Assembly: GCF_029589435.1 (NCBI RefSeq)
Contig: NZ_JARRAG010000002.1
Span: 3,720,001-3,784,000, forward strand
Source: Paludisphaera mucosa
GTDB lineage: Bacteria > Planctomycetota > Planctomycetia > Isosphaerales > Isosphaeraceae
Direction of reading: 5' to 3'
Length of the DNA: 64,000 nt
The notes beneath the pieces are model-generated. The model had not been told where the DNA came from and made no database searches. It saw only the letters and a program-made list of their open reading frames with translations. This document shows, in pieces, positions 17,059-26,763 of the stretch (within the stretch, counting starts at the first letter, position 1; each line of letters opens with the position of its first letter). Made by a program: the position numbers and the translations under genes.

Positions 17059-18633
17059 TCAAACGGCCTGGAAGGTCGTGAGGCCCGGGTGCGACCCGCG
17101 GGTCATCGTCGCGCGGCCGTTGGCGGCGAGGTGTTCGAGGACGAGGTAGATGGTCTCGGCCGACTCGGGCGCGCCGACGGCCGCGGCGATCTGGTCGGCG
17201 GTCTGGGGCGTCGCGGAGAGCCCGGCGCGGGCCTGGTCTTGCAGCGCGAGCACGCTCGCGGCGGCCTTCTTGCCCGCCTCGACGCCCGGCTGGTGGTAGG
17301 CGTTGATGCCGACGAGCGTCGCATAGAAGCCGACGGTACGCTCGAAGAGCGCGATCAGGGCGCCGACGATCCGGGCGTCGACGCGCGGGACGGTGATGGT
17401 CGCCGACTTCCGGTCGTTGGCGAAGAGGGCCTCGCGGGTGCCGAGCAGGAAGCCGTGGAGGTAGTCGCCCGGGGTGACGCCGGGCTCGACCTCCCCGCCG
17501 GCGCCGCCGTCTTCCAGGACGCGAATGAAGGTCGCGAAGAAGTTGTTCACGCCGTCGCGGAGCTGCTGGACGTAGGCGTGCTGATCCGTGGATCCCTTGT
17601 TGCCGTAGACGCTGATGCCCTGGTCGACGCGGTTGCCGTCGAGGTCGAGCCGCTTGCCGAGCGACTCCATCACGAGCTGCTGGAGATAGCGGCTGAAGAG
17701 CAGCAGCCTGTCCTTGTACGGCAGGACGACCATGTCCTTCGACCCCCGACCGTCGGTCGCCAGGTACCACGTCAGGGCGAGCAGCGCGGCGGGGTTCCTG
17801 GCGGCGTCGTGGACGCGGGTCGCCTCGTCCATCGCGGCCGCGCCGGCGAGCACGGCCTTCATGTCGAGGCCCTGGAGCAGGCCCGGGACGAGTCCCACGG
17901 CCGAGGTCTCGCTGGTCCGGCCGCCGACCCAGTCCCACATCGGGAACCGGGCCAGCCAGCCTTCCTTCGTCACGGTCTGGTCGAGCTTCGACCCGGCCCC
18001 GGTGACGGCCGCGGCGTGCTTCGCGAAGTCGAGGCCCGCCGCGCGGAAGGCCTCGGCGACGACGAGCATGCCGTTGCGGGTCTCGGGGGTGCCGCCCGAC
18101 TTGCTCATGACGACGACCAGGGTCTCGTCGAGCGCGGCGCCGATCCGTTCCAGCTCGCGGGCGATGCCGTCGGGGTCGGTGTTGTCGATGAAATGGGCGT
18201 GCAGCTTGTCCGTCGTCGGGTCGCCCAGGGCGTCGGCGAGGAACTCCGGGCCGAGCGCCGAGCCGCCGATGCCGATCGACAGCACCCGCGTGAACTTCGG
18301 CTTGCGCTCGGGCCTGATCGCGCCGGCGTGGACCTTGGCGGCGAACGCCTCGATGGCGGCCAGGGTGTCCTTGATCTCGGCGGTGATCTCGGCCGAGGGC
18401 GCCAGCTCGGGGGCGCGCAGCCAGTAGTGGCCGACCATCCGGTCCTCGTCGGGGTTGGCGATCGCCCCCTTCTCCAGGGCGTCCATGGCGGCGAACGCCT
18501 TGTCGAGCGCGGGCCGCATGCGTTCGACGAAGTCGTCGTCGAAGGCCATGCGGCTGACGTCGAGCGAGACGTCGAGGGCGGGGACCTGGCAGAGCGAGGT
18601 CTGGAAGCGTTTCCACAATTCCTGGGCGTTCAT
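17059..18633 (-). CDS. pgi: Glucose-6-phosphate isomerase
   Basis: The 524-residue protein interconverts glucose 6-phosphate and fructose 6-phosphate in glycolysis and gluconeogenesis. The sugar-phosphate binding SIS core is visible in [14 protein letters not shown] and [15 protein letters not shown]. Later come [29 protein letters not shown], which contains the catalytic-region signature with the Gln-His pair, and the C-terminal [13 protein letters not shown]. It is somewhat shorter than the E. coli enzyme (about 550). The start lies 29 nt after the DUF202 gene stop on the same strand, so the two probably form one transcript; no functional link is evident. Confidence 0.95.
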   Translation of the reverse strand: MNAQELWKRFQTSLCQVPALDVSLDVSRMAFDDDFVERMRPALDKAFAAMDALEKGAIANPDEDRMVGHYWLRAPELAPSAEITAEIKDTLAAIEAFAAKVHAGAIRPERKPKFTRVLSIGIGGSALGPEFLADALGDPTTDKLHAHFIDNTDPDGIARELERIGAALDETLVVVMSKSGGTPETRNGMLVVAEAFRAAGLDFAKHAAAVTGAGSKLDQTVTKEGWLARFPMWDWVGGRTSETSAVGLVPGLLQGLDMKAVLAGAAAMDEATRVHDAARNPAALLALTWYLATDGRGSKDMVVLPYKDRLLLFSRYLQQLVMESLGKRLDLDGNRVDQGISVYGNKGSTDQHAYVQQLRDGVNNFFATFIRVLEDGGAGGEVEPGVTPGDYLHGFLLGTREALFANDRKSATITVPRVDARIVGALIALFERTVGFYATLVGINAYHQPGVEAGKKAAASVLALQDQARAGLSATPQTADQIAAAVGAPESAETIYLVLEHLAANGRATMTRGSHPGLTTFQAV

Positions 18634-18662
18634 GGCGTCGCTCGCAAGTTCTAGTCGGAGGA

Positions 18663-19046
18663 TCAGGACGTCAGGATCAAGAGCGTCATGGCCAGCCCGG
18701 CGATCGCCAGGACCGAGGCCACGACCAGGGTCGTGCGGAGGTGCAGCTGCGGGTTCGCGACCCCGGCGCGTAGGGACTCGATGTAGGTCCGGTGCCGGAG
18801 CGCCGCGGTCAGGCAGACGCCCACGCCGAAGGCGACGATCGCCGAGCCGAGCACCGGGGCCAGCGGCGAATGTCGGCCCGGCGAGGGCTCAGCCGACTCC
18901 ATGCCCCGGAGCAGGAAGCCGAACCGGGCGATCAGGAAGCCGAATCCCATCAGGCCCAGCGACGTCCGCACCCAGGCGAGATAGGTCCGCTCGGCGGCCA
19001 GGTAGACGCGCGGGTCGTCGACCGGCTTGCGTGGTTCGGCGTCCAT
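18663..19046 (-). CDS. DUF202 (YidH-type) inner-membrane protein
   Basis: The 127-residue protein has three hydrophobic spans: about residues 27-48, 66-86 and 104-125. The N-terminal family signature is [21 protein letters not shown], just ahead of span 1. The cytoplasmic N-terminus carries a short charged leader ([19 protein letters not shown]). DUF202 proteins are widespread small membrane proteins; a role in membrane transport complexes has been proposed, but I cannot assign one. It precedes pgi by 29 nt and is divergent from the PI-PLC-like gene. Confidence 0.88.
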   Translation of the reverse strand: MDAEPRKPVDDPRVYLAAERTYLAWVRTSLGLMGFGFLIARFGFLLRGMESAEPSPGRHSPLAPVLGSAIVAFGVGVCLTAALRHRTYIESLRAGVANPQLHLRTTLVVASVLAIAGLAMTLLILTS

Positions 19047-19173
19047 GAATGTCCCGTGAATCGCGACGTCTCGGGGCGGCTCTCCTTGGCCGCCGCCGCC
19101 CGTCGCCCCTTATCATCGCACGGAAGACCGACATGATACACCCCGCACCCTCCCCCCGAGGACGACGCCCGCC

Positions 19174-20298
19174 ATGACGACGCCCCGCATCCTCCCCGCC
19201 CTGCTCCTGCTCGCCACGCCGGCCTTCGCCGGGGCCGACGACCTGGGCGACGTCCGGCTGAACCAGGTCCAGGTGATCGGCTCGCACAACTCGTATCACG
19301 TCGAGCCCCCGGCCGGCGTGCTGGCGGTCATCGCCCGCGCCAACCCCCGGGGGGCCGAGTCGCTCCAGTACTCGCACCCGCCGCTGGCCGAGCAGTTCGA
19401 GGCCCGCAAGATCCGCCAGATCGAGCTCGACGTCTTCGCCGACCCCGACGGCGGCCTCTACGCCGACCCCGCCATCCGCAAACTGGCCGCGCTCACGGGG
19501 AAGGACCTCGGTCCCGAGCCCGACCTCGACGGCCGGCTCCGCAAGCCGGGGATGAAGGTCCTGCACGTCGCCGGGGTCGACTACCAGTCCACCGCCCCGA
19601 CGTTCGTCGACGCGCTCAGCCAGGTCCGCTCGTGGTCGCGGCTGAACCCGAAGCACGTGCCGATCCTCATCCTCGTCGAGTTGAAGACGGCCGAGGAGGT
19701 GCGGATCGGCGGCAAGTTCATCCCCTTCGACGCCGCCCGGCTCGCCGAACTGGAGGCCGAGATCCACTCGGTCTTCCCGCGCCCCGAAATCCTCGCCCCC
19801 GACGACGTCCGGGGCGATTCGAAGTCGCTCCCGGACGCGATCCGCGCGCGGGGCTGGCCCAAGCTCGACGCCGTCCGCGGCCGCGTGATGTTCGCGCTCG
19901 ACAACACCGGCGCCGAGCGCGACACGTACCTCAAGGGCCACCCCGCGCTCGCCGGCCGGCTGATGTTCGCCAGCGTCGACGAGGGCGACCCGGCCGCGGC
20001 CTGGTTCAAGATCAACGAACCGATCGGCCGCTTCGACGACATCCAGCGCCTGGTGAAGGCCGGCTTCCTCGTCCGCACCCGGGCCGACGCCGACACCCGC
20101 CAGGCCCGCGACGGCTCGACCGCCATGCGCGACAGGGCGCTCGCGAGCGGCGCCCAGTTCGTCAGCACCGATTACCCCACGCCCGATCCGCGTTTCACCG
20201 AGTACCGCGTCGAACTCCCCGGCGGAGTCGTCGCCCGCTCCAACCCCGTCAGCGGCGACCGCGCGTGGGACGGCGTCGACCTGGAACGCGGGCGCTGA
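19174..20298 (+). CDS. Secreted PI-PLC-like phosphodiesterase (Ca2+-dependent PLC-C1 type)
   Basis: The 374-residue protein has a Sec signal peptide (cleavage near AFAGA, about residue 20). A PLC-like TIM-barrel pattern follows: VIGSHNSYH with the first catalytic-type His38, IELDVFADPDGG with acidic metal ligands, and MKVLHVAGVDY, consistent with the second histidine block. It ends with FVSTDYPTPD, the common last strand of this fold. The closest named family I recognise is the calcium-dependent phosphoinositide-specific phospholipase C1-like group. The real substrate could be a glycerophosphodiester or a surface lipid. Its stop is 12 nt from the stop of the facing caspase-like gene. Confidence 0.82.
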   Translation: MTTPRILPALLLLATPAFAGADDLGDVRLNQVQVIGSHNSYHVEPPAGVLAVIARANPRGAESLQYSHPPLAEQFEARKIRQIELDVFADPDGGLYADPAIRKLAALTGKDLGPEPDLDGRLRKPGMKVLHVAGVDYQSTAPTFVDALSQVRSWSRLNPKHVPILILVELKTAEEVRIGGKFIPFDAARLAELEAEIHSVFPRPEILAPDDVRGDSKSLPDAIRARGWPKLDAVRGRVMFALDNTGAERDTYLKGHPALAGRLMFASVDEGDPAAAWFKINEPIGRFDDIQRLVKAGFLVRTRADADTRQARDGSTAMRDRALASGAQFVSTDYPTPDPRFTEYRVELPGGVVARSNPVSGDRAWDGVDLERGR

Positions 20299-20310
20299 AC
20301 CGGGTCGCGA

Positions 20311-21879
20311 TCACTGCGGGGCGGCCGGTTCGAGGGCCGCGGCGCCGGCCGAGGACGGGGCGAGGACGGCGTCGAGCGTCGTCTCGGCGTTCGGCGGGCG
20401 GACGTTGCGCAGGGTGAGCCGAAGTCGCCCCTGGGATCCGGCGATCGCCCCGGCCAGGTCGGCGTGGCTCTGCGTCGGCCGGCCGTTCGCGGTCAGGAGG
20501 ATGTCGCCGGCTTCGAGGCCCGCCCGCTGCGCCGGGCCGCCGGGGTTGACCGTCGCCACATAGAGGCCGTATCGGGTGGTCCCGTCGGCCGCCTGGAGCG
20601 GTACGGGGACGGTGAGGACTCCCAGGACGTAAGGGGCGGCCGCGGCGGGGCGGCTCGCGGGGAGCATCAAGACGGTCGAGCCGAGCTGGTTGTTTCGAGT
20701 GTTGATGAAGTCGACGGTCGTCCGGTCGACGTGGCCGACGACGTCTTCGGGGCCCCGGATCGGTACGCCGTCGAGGGTGAAGATCTGATCGCCGGGCTCG
20801 AAGCCGACCGAAGACGCCGGCGATCCGGGCGCGGCGGGGCGGGTCAGCCGGGCCGCCAGGTGGTCGCGGAAGGGGATGAGCTGGTACGAAATCCCCAGGT
20901 TGGCGGCGAACAGCTCGACCCCGCCCCCGGCCCTTGCGTCGCGCCGCGAGGCGAGCTGGAAGGCGAACGGGGTCTGGTCGGGCTGGGCCAGCAGGATCCG
21001 ATGGGTGTCGGGGTCGGTGACGGGCTGGCCGGCCGCGGCGTCGGCCAGGCGGCTTTCGCGGAAGCCGCGATAGAAATCCCGGGTCCCCTCGCGGACGCGC
21101 GGGAAGAGCTCCTTCCACTCCACGAATCCGTCCCTGGGCGCGACGTCCAGCTCGTCGGTCGGGGCCATGATGAGGCTCGTGAGGACGGCCGTGAAGAAGC
21201 TGCCGGTCTCCGCGGTGGTGATCGACGCCTCGCCGCGGCGGGCGGCCGGGTCGTAGGTCGACGAGGTCAGGTCGACGAGCCCCTGGTGCTCGAACATCAG
21301 CATTTGCAGGACCGTCGGCCCACTCGGCGCGCCGGGGGCCGGGTTGCCGGGCGTCGGGGGCTGCGGGGGCGCGGCAGGCAGGAGGTTCGCGCAGCAGTCG
21401 CTCAGCAACACCGTCAGACGCGCGCCCTTGGCGGTCAGGGCGTCGCGCAGCTGGGAGCGCAGCAGCGTCTGCGGAACGGGGCGGCCGTCGGGCCCGCGGG
21501 CTCCCATCAGGCCCAGCATGTGGCCCTGATCGTCGAGGGTCGCGCCATGGCCCGTGTAATAGAACAGGAGCGTGTCGTTCGGGTCGACCTTCAGGCTCGC
21601 GATGTACAGGAGCAGATTCCGGGGCGTGACTTCCCGACCCCGGAAGACCTTGCCCACGAGCTGGTCGTCGGCCCCCAGCCCGAGGCTGAGCGCCGCGTTC
21701 ACGTGCTCCAGATCCAGGTCGAGGCCGGCGAGCTGCGAGTTGTCGTCGACGACGAGGATCGCCTGGATGACCCGACGGCCATCGGCCCTCGCGGACGCCG
21801 TTCCGGAGTTCAAGTTCGAGATCGTCGCGAGCGCCAGCAGCAGGACCGACCGGCTCCGGCGGGCGGGTGACCAGGCCAT
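20311..21879 (-). CDS. Secreted caspase-fold (metacaspase-like) protein with PDZ domains
   Basis: The 522-residue protein starts with a signal peptide (SVLLLALATI region, end near residue 33). A peptidase C14/metacaspase p20-like domain follows. Strand 1 is VIQAILVVDD, the catalytic histidine sits in LLFYYTGHGAT (His111), and the cysteine in VLLSDCCAN (Cys163, aligned with DSCHSG of metacaspases). So the dyad appears intact, although a second Cys replaces Ser. The C-terminal part carries a PDZ-like domain (VGFEPGDQIFTLDGVPIRG) and a clear second PDZ (AQRAGLEAGDILLTANGRP). Export plus PDZ suggests an envelope protease or sensor rather than a cytosolic death enzyme. GGAGA lies 7 nt before the ATG. 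Confidence 0.82.
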   Translation of the reverse strand: MAWSPARRSRSVLLLALATISNLNSGTASARADGRRVIQAILVVDDNSQLAGLDLDLEHVNAALSLGLGADDQLVGKVFRGREVTPRNLLLYIASLKVDPNDTLLFYYTGHGATLDDQGHMLGLMGARGPDGRPVPQTLLRSQLRDALTAKGARLTVLLSDCCANLLPAAPPQPPTPGNPAPGAPSGPTVLQMLMFEHQGLVDLTSSTYDPAARRGEASITTAETGSFFTAVLTSLIMAPTDELDVAPRDGFVEWKELFPRVREGTRDFYRGFRESRLADAAAGQPVTDPDTHRILLAQPDQTPFAFQLASRRDARAGGGVELFAANLGISYQLIPFRDHLAARLTRPAAPGSPASSVGFEPGDQIFTLDGVPIRGPEDVVGHVDRTTVDFINTRNNQLGSTVLMLPASRPAAAAPYVLGVLTVPVPLQAADGTTRYGLYVATVNPGGPAQRAGLEAGDILLTANGRPTQSHADLAGAIAGSQGRLRLTLRNVRPPNAETTLDAVLAPSSAGAAALEPAAPQ

Positions 21880-22287
21880 CGCACGTCTCCATCAACGCGA
21901 GGGTTCGGCTGGGAAGGGGTCGGCGGCGTTCGATATCCGTCGCCCGACGTGATGTCGCCCCGATCCGCGCCACTCGCCCTCGAAGCGAATCCCGGTCCCG
22001 CGCCGGCCTGACTGGATCGAAGCGTCCATCCATCCTATGCGAGGCGCCCCGGGATGTTCGCCGACGAATCGGGCTCTCGCGGGGAATTTTCGAAGCGGGG
22101 CGAGGACGCCCGGGGGAAGACCATGCAATCAGGCTTCCGGGGCCGTCGTCGCGATCGATGTAATCGGCCCTGGCGGACGAATCGTTTCAAGCCGGCCGGC
22201 GCGAGGGGTCGATAAGGTCCGCATAAGCGGTGCGCCCGGAATATCGTCGAGGGCGCGCGGCGACGGCGGAAATCGGGCCGGGGGACG
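21880..22287. other. 408-bp divergent intergenic region
   Basis: It separates the divergent caspase-like gene and the 22288 gene and should hold both promoters. I see no convincing gene, long repeat or hairpin. Confidence 0.4.
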
Positions 22288-24087
22288 ATGACTGTGACGT
22301 CAGCGGCGACCAAAAGCGGGCGGAGGGCGAGGGCGATCGGGGCATGGGCCCTCGCCCTCGGACTGCTCGCGCCATGGCGGTCGACGACGTTCGCGGCGGG
22401 CGACGGGACGATCCCGCCGATCTACCACAAGGAGCGCTCGTTCCGGATCCCGTTCGACCTCGGCGGCAAGGACTACAGTCGTATCAAGGAGTTGCAGCTC
22501 TGGGCGTCGGAAGACGCCGGGTTCAACTGGTACTCGGTGAGCAAGACGACGCCCGACCAGAAGGTCTTCACGTTCCGGGCCCGCCGCGACGGCGAGTACT
22601 GGTTCGCCGTGCGGACGATCTCGATGACCGGCCAGGCCTCTCCCGCCACGGAAGAGACGATCAAGCCCGCCCTGCGGGTGATCGTCGACACCGTCCCGCC
22701 GACGCTCGTCCTGGAGTCGAACGGCCGACAGGGCAGCGTGGCGAAGGTGCGCTGGGAGGCCAAGGACGAGAATCTGGAACTGAAGTCGCTGACCCTGGAA
22801 TACCAGCTCCCCGGCGCGCGGGATTGGAAGCGGATCCCGGTCCGCCGACCCGCCCTCCTGGGGACGGAGAGCTGGAACGCCAACACGGTCGAATCGATCC
22901 GGGTCCGGGGGTCGGTGGTGGATAAGGCGGGCAACCCGTTCGAAACCGAGGTCGACCTGCCCGAAGGGGCCTCCGCGCCGCCCGACATGGCGACGCTCGA
23001 CCCGGAGGCCGGTTCGGCGCCGCCGGTCGAGCCGTTCCGACGGGGCCGTTCGCCCATCGAGGCCGATTCCAGCTTTACGCCGGTCGAGGACGATCCGGCG
23101 ACCTCGCCGGCCCCCCGCTCCGGTTCGGCCGGCTGGGGAGGCGGCGGGAGCCGGCGGCCGATCGCCAAGCAGGCCCGCGCCGGCTCCGAGTCGCTCCTCT
23201 CCTCGTCGCCGCCGGCCCCGAATTGGGACGCCGCCACCGGCACCGCGGCGACGCCCACGCCGGCGCCGGTGCCGGCGTCGAACCTCGGCGCCGATCCCGC
23301 GCCGGCTCGCCCTCCCGGCTTCCCCGATCCCTTCCCGAATTCCGGCGGCGGCGTCGCCGGCGCGAGCCCCGGGGGCGGCCCTGCGGCGACCGGCGGCGAG
23401 GCGGGGGCCGCGACGATGCTGGTCGGCAACCCCCGGTTCCGGCTCAAGTACGAAGTCCAGGATCCCGGCCCGGGCGGCCGAGCGGCGCTCGTCGAGCTGT
23501 GGATGACCCGCGACGGCGGCCGGACGTGGATCCGTCGCGGCGAAGACCCCGACCGGACATCGCCGATCGACGTCGACCTCGGCGGCGAGGGGACCTACGG
23601 CGTCAGCCTCGTCGCCCGGTCCAGCTCGGGCCTGGGCGACCAGCCCCCGTCACCGAACGACGTGCCCCAGACCTGGGTCGAGGTCGATTCGACCCCGCCC
23701 CGCGTCCACCTCTACAACCCCGAGATCGGCACGGGCGTCCACGCGGGCAAGGTCGCCATCTCGTGGCGCGCCGAGGACCTCCACCTCGCGCCGAAGCCGG
23801 TCTCGATCTGCTGGCGACCCGACCAGCCGGGAGCCGCGTGGGTGCCCGTCGAGCAGGCCCAGGGGCAGCAGGCCGCCGGCCAGTTCGTCTGGGCCGTCCC
23901 GCCCAACTTCCCGCCCAAGTTCCACGTCCGGGTCGAGGCCGTCGACGCGGCCGGCAACCGCGGCGGCACCGAGACGACCGACGCCAACCCGGTGATCGTC
24001 GACCGCAGCCGCCCCAAGAGCCGGATCATCGGCCTGGATTCCGACTCCCGCTCCGGCGAAGGCCCCAGCGCCCACATCAGCCGCTGA
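22288..24087 (+). CDS. Secreted beta-sandwich protein with Pro/Ala-rich linker
   Basis: The 599-residue protein has an N-terminal signal (AIGAWALALGLLAPW, end near AAGDG at about residue 38). An Ig/fibronectin-like region follows (LWASEDAGFNWYS, RRDGEYWFAVRT, VDTVPPTLVLES, VVDKAGNPFE). A long low-complexity Pro/Ala/Gly/Ser linker occupies roughly residues 230-375. A second set of similar domains follows, with VELWMTRDGGRTW, VDSTPPRVHL and RVEAVDAAGNRGG. The pattern (DTxPP, DxAGN) is typical of Ig-like adhesion modules. No enzymatic residues are seen. It probably binds surface or extracellular polymers; alternatively it is a structural envelope protein. Confidence 0.75.
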   Translation: MTVTSAATKSGRRARAIGAWALALGLLAPWRSTTFAAGDGTIPPIYHKERSFRIPFDLGGKDYSRIKELQLWASEDAGFNWYSVSKTTPDQKVFTFRARRDGEYWFAVRTISMTGQASPATEETIKPALRVIVDTVPPTLVLESNGRQGSVAKVRWEAKDENLELKSLTLEYQLPGARDWKRIPVRRPALLGTESWNANTVESIRVRGSVVDKAGNPFETEVDLPEGASAPPDMATLDPEAGSAPPVEPFRRGRSPIEADSSFTPVEDDPATSPAPRSGSAGWGGGGSRRPIAKQARAGSESLLSSSPPAPNWDAATGTAATPTPAPVPASNLGADPAPARPPGFPDPFPNSGGGVAGASPGGGPAATGGEAGAATMLVGNPRFRLKYEVQDPGPGGRAALVELWMTRDGGRTWIRRGEDPDRTSPIDVDLGGEGTYGVSLVARSSSGLGDQPPSPNDVPQTWVEVDSTPPRVHLYNPEIGTGVHAGKVAISWRAEDLHLAPKPVSICWRPDQPGAAWVPVEQAQGQQAAGQFVWAVPPNFPPKFHVRVEAVDAAGNRGGTETTDANPVIVDRSRPKSRIIGLDSDSRSGEGPSAHISR

Positions 24088-24196
24088 GGCCGCCGGCGGG
24101 CCGCCGCTCGCCCTTGCCCCGCGGAGCCCGAGGGGACACAATCGGCGAGGGCGACCTCATCGATCCCTGGAATCGGCATCCCGGAGCACGCGAGCC

Positions 24197-24886
24197 ATGG
24201 CACTCGAACTGACGTACGACCTGATCGCCAAGCGGATCGATCATTCGCTCCTCCAGCCGACCCTCACCGAGGAGGAGTTGGAGTCGGGATGCGGCGTCGC
24301 CGCCGCCTACGGGGTCGCCAGCGTCTGCATCAAGCCGTTCGCCGTCGGCCTGGCCTCGCGGCTGCTGCGCGGCACGGGCGTCGAGGTCGGCACCACGATC
24401 GGCTTCCCGCACGGCGGCCACGCCACGAGCGTGAAGGTGTACGAGTCGAAGCAGGCGATCGACGACGGGGCGACCGAGCTGGACATGGTCGTCAACATCG
24501 GCCAGGTGCTGGGCGGCGACTGGATCGCCGTGGCCGCCGATATCGAGGCCGTCGTCGAGGCGGCCCACGGGCGCGACGCGATCGTGAAGGTGATCTTCGA
24601 GAACTGCTACCTGAACGACGAGCAGAAGGTCCGCCTCTGCCGCATCTGCGGCGAGGTCGGCGCCGACTACGTCAAGACCTCCACCGGCTACGGCACCGGC
24701 GGCGCGACCCGCGAGGACCTGATCCTGATGCGGGAGTCGTCCCCCGCCCGCGTGAAGCTCAAGGCCGCCGGCGGCGTCCGGACGCTCGACCAGGCCATCG
24801 AGGTCGTCGAGCTGCACTGCGACCGCTTCGGCGCCTCGAAGACCGCCGAGATCCTCGACGACCTGAAGGCCCGCCTGGCCCGTTGA
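24197..24886 (+). CDS. deoC: Deoxyribose-phosphate aldolase
   Basis: This 229-residue class I aldolase cleaves 2-deoxyribose 5-phosphate to glyceraldehyde 3-phosphate and acetaldehyde in deoxynucleoside salvage. The family residues are all present: Asp96 in TELDMVVN, the Schiff-base Lys160 in DYVKTSTGYG, and Lys189 in KLKAAGGVR. Length matches the short bacterial DeoC form (about 220 residues). ATG 24197 is directly preceded by a GC-rich leader with no strong ribosome binding site. No other deoxynucleoside catabolism gene is adjacent, so it appears to act as a lone gene. Confidence 0.95.
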   Translation: MALELTYDLIAKRIDHSLLQPTLTEEELESGCGVAAAYGVASVCIKPFAVGLASRLLRGTGVEVGTTIGFPHGGHATSVKVYESKQAIDDGATELDMVVNIGQVLGGDWIAVAADIEAVVEAAHGRDAIVKVIFENCYLNDEQKVRLCRICGEVGADYVKTSTGYGTGGATREDLILMRESSPARVKLKAAGGVRTLDQAIEVVELHCDRFGASKTAEILDDLKARLAR

Positions 24887-25072
24887 AGCCGACCTCGTCG
24901 CTCATTCGACGAGACCCTGGGCCGCGAGACATCGTCCCGCGATGGGGGACTCGGGGACTTCATCGATTCTCCACAGGATTTTCGCCCCCTCTTCTCGGGG
25001 TCGCCTCCGCATTTCGATATATTAACCTTCGCAAGGATTGATGACAGTCCGCTGCCTCTTCGAGCACCCCCG

Positions 25073-25534
25073 ATGTCGAAACCGCAAGAGACCCGTTCGC
25101 GAGTCGCCCCCTGGATCATCGCCGCGGCCGCCTGCTGGCTGTCGGTGATGCAGGGTTGCTCGAGCTCCGACGGCGTCGCCCCGCTGGACGTCCACCCGGT
25201 CAAAGGCTCCGTGAAATTGAACGACGGCAAGCCGCTCACCTCGGGGGTCGTCGTGTTCGTCCTGCCCGAGAAGGGCCTCCAATTCTCGGCGCCGGTCGAC
25301 GCCGAGGGCGCTTTCGTCCTCAAGAGCCCTTACGGAGACGGCGCCCCCGAGGGGAGCTACAAGATCCGCATCGAGCGCGACCCGTCGAAGGGCGACGCTC
25401 AGGTGAAGGGCGGCCGCAAGGCGGCCCCCCTGGCCCCGTACCCCGCCAAGTACGGCGACGAGACGACGTCGGGCTTGACCGCCGTCGTGAAGCCGACGGA
25501 CAACGCCCTCGAGCCGTTCGTCCTCGCAAAATAA
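25073..25534 (+). CDS. Lipoprotein with carboxypeptidase-regulatory-like beta domain, DUF1559 partner
   Basis: The 153-residue lipoprotein has lipobox VMQGC (Cys29). The mature domain begins [24 protein letters not shown] and continues with a short beta sandwich (FVLKSPYGDGAPEGSYKIRIERD). This pattern is seen in carboxypeptidase regulatory-like or transthyretin-like domains of planctomycete lipoproteins. The C-terminus [19 protein letters not shown] is nearly repeated in the protein at 27219, so the two are paralogues. It lies 113 nt upstream of a DUF1559 gene on the same strand, as its paralogue does. Role unknown; an envelope partner of the pseudopilin-like protein is inferred from the repeated linkage. 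Confidence 0.8.
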   Translation: MSKPQETRSRVAPWIIAAAACWLSVMQGCSSSDGVAPLDVHPVKGSVKLNDGKPLTSGVVVFVLPEKGLQFSAPVDAEGAFVLKSPYGDGAPEGSYKIRIERDPSKGDAQVKGGRKAAPLAPYPAKYGDETTSGLTAVVKPTDNALEPFVLAK

Positions 25535-25647
25535 CGCCACGCCTCGACTCCGCGCGAGCCCGGCCGTCAGGTCGTGTTTCGCTCCCCGCCTCCGCTTCGC
25601 ATCATCCGAACGATCAGCAAACAGCCGCTTACGGGAGAATCGTCCTT

Positions 25648-26763
25648 ATGTCCGCGCCTTCGAAGTCCTCGACGCGATCCGCGTTCACGCTCATCGAGCT
25701 GCTGGTGGTCATCGCGATCATCGCCGTGCTCATCGCCCTCTTGCTGCCGGCCGTGCAGTCGGCCCGCGAGGCGGCCCGCCGCGCCCAGTGCACCAACAAC
25801 CTGAAGCAGATCGGGCTGTCGATGCACAACTACGAGAGCGGCAACGGCTGCTTCCCGCCTTCGGGCGAGTCGACCAACTACAGCCCGGCCTCGGTGGGCT
25901 CGTCCTCGACCGTGCCGATCACCCAGTTCGCCGACGGCGGCTGGAGCTGCCTGGCCCGCGTCCTCAGCTTCATGGAGGGGGGCTCGTCGTTCAACGCCCT
26001 CAACTTCAACGCCAAGGAATACAACGAAGCGACCGGCATGAACTTCACCGGCGCCTCCACCGTCGTGTCGGCCTACCTCTGCCCGTCGGCCAACCGTTCG
26101 CCGGACGGCGGCCAGGACGGCGTCGACCCCAACGACACGATCAGCAAGACCTTCGGCCGGGGCTACGGCTACTCCGACTACGGCGCGACCTGCTACACCG
26201 ACATCAGCCCCACCGGCGCGGTGGTCACCCCGGGCGGCGCCACGCCGTACCGCGACCAGTCGACCCGTGCGGACGGCCTCCTGAAGGCCGGCAAGACGAC
26301 GATCGCCGAGATCACCGACGGCACCAGCAACACCATCGCCATCGGCGAGGACGCCGGCCGCGACCCCCGCTTCATCAGCCCCTACAACGAGGGCGACATG
26401 TACAAGGGCCCCATCCAGTACCCCGCCTCGTACTACGTCGGCGAGCAGGGCCCGGCGGGCGGCGCCACCAACAAGCGGCGCTACTGGCGCTGGGCCGAGC
26501 CGGACGGCGCCTACGGCGTCTCGGGCCAGCCCAACAACAAGTTCCGGCCGATGTATGAGACGGCCGCGTGGGCCCAGACCGGCGTCACCGGCGGCAACAA
26601 CGCCGGCGCCAACGACGAGCTCTTCTCGTTCCACCCGGGCGGCGTCAACGTCCTGATGGGCGACGGCTCGGTCCGCTTCCTCCGCGACTCCATCAGCGTG
26701 GTCACCCTCCGCGCCCTGGTCACGAAGAGCGGCGGCGAAGTCGTCAGCTCCGACGCCTACTGA
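25648..26763 (+). CDS. DUF1559 pseudopilin-like protein (2 of 7)
   Basis: This 371-residue protein has the prepilin helix [13 protein letters not shown] with Glu at mature position 5, but the residue before Phe13 is Ala12, not the usual Gly of prepilin peptidase sites. The DUF1559 domain follows, with TEDGTSN-like [33 protein letters not shown], and a C-terminal FHPGGVNVLMGDGS block (H-x9-DG), ending [10 protein letters not shown]. It shares [17 protein letters not shown] and a YTDIS block with the 27848 protein, so these two are the closest pair among the seven. ATG 25648 has GGGAGA 9 nt upstream. A 15-bp terminator follows the stop. Confidence 0.9.
   Translation: MSAPSKSSTRSAFTLIELLVVIAIIAVLIALLLPAVQSAREAARRAQCTNNLKQIGLSMHNYESGNGCFPPSGESTNYSPASVGSSSTVPITQFADGGWSCLARVLSFMEGGSSFNALNFNAKEYNEATGMNFTGASTVVSAYLCPSANRSPDGGQDGVDPNDTISKTFGRGYGYSDYGATCYTDISPTGAVVTPGGATPYRDQSTRADGLLKAGKTTIAEITDGTSNTIAIGEDAGRDPRFISPYNEGDMYKGPIQYPASYYVGEQGPAGGATNKRRYWRWAEPDGAYGVSGQPNNKFRPMYETAAWAQTGVTGGNNAGANDELFSFHPGGVNVLMGDGSVRFLRDSISVVTLRALVTKSGGEVVSSDAY
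25742..25809 (+). repeat. 68-bp stretch identical to 31456-31523
   Basis: These bases, coding for the end of the pilin-like helix and the [18 protein letters not shown] block, are identical at the DNA level to 31456-31523 in another DUF1559 gene. The copy at 27945-28021 differs at only a few positions. Confidence 0.85.

Noticed and set aside
25156-26763. A 535-codon frame that would give the DUF1559 protein a 164-residue N-terminal extension
   Set aside because: The extension is Arg/Pro-rich out-of-frame translation of the lipoprotein gene; ATG 25648 has a good ribosome binding site and places the prepilin leader at the N-terminus.
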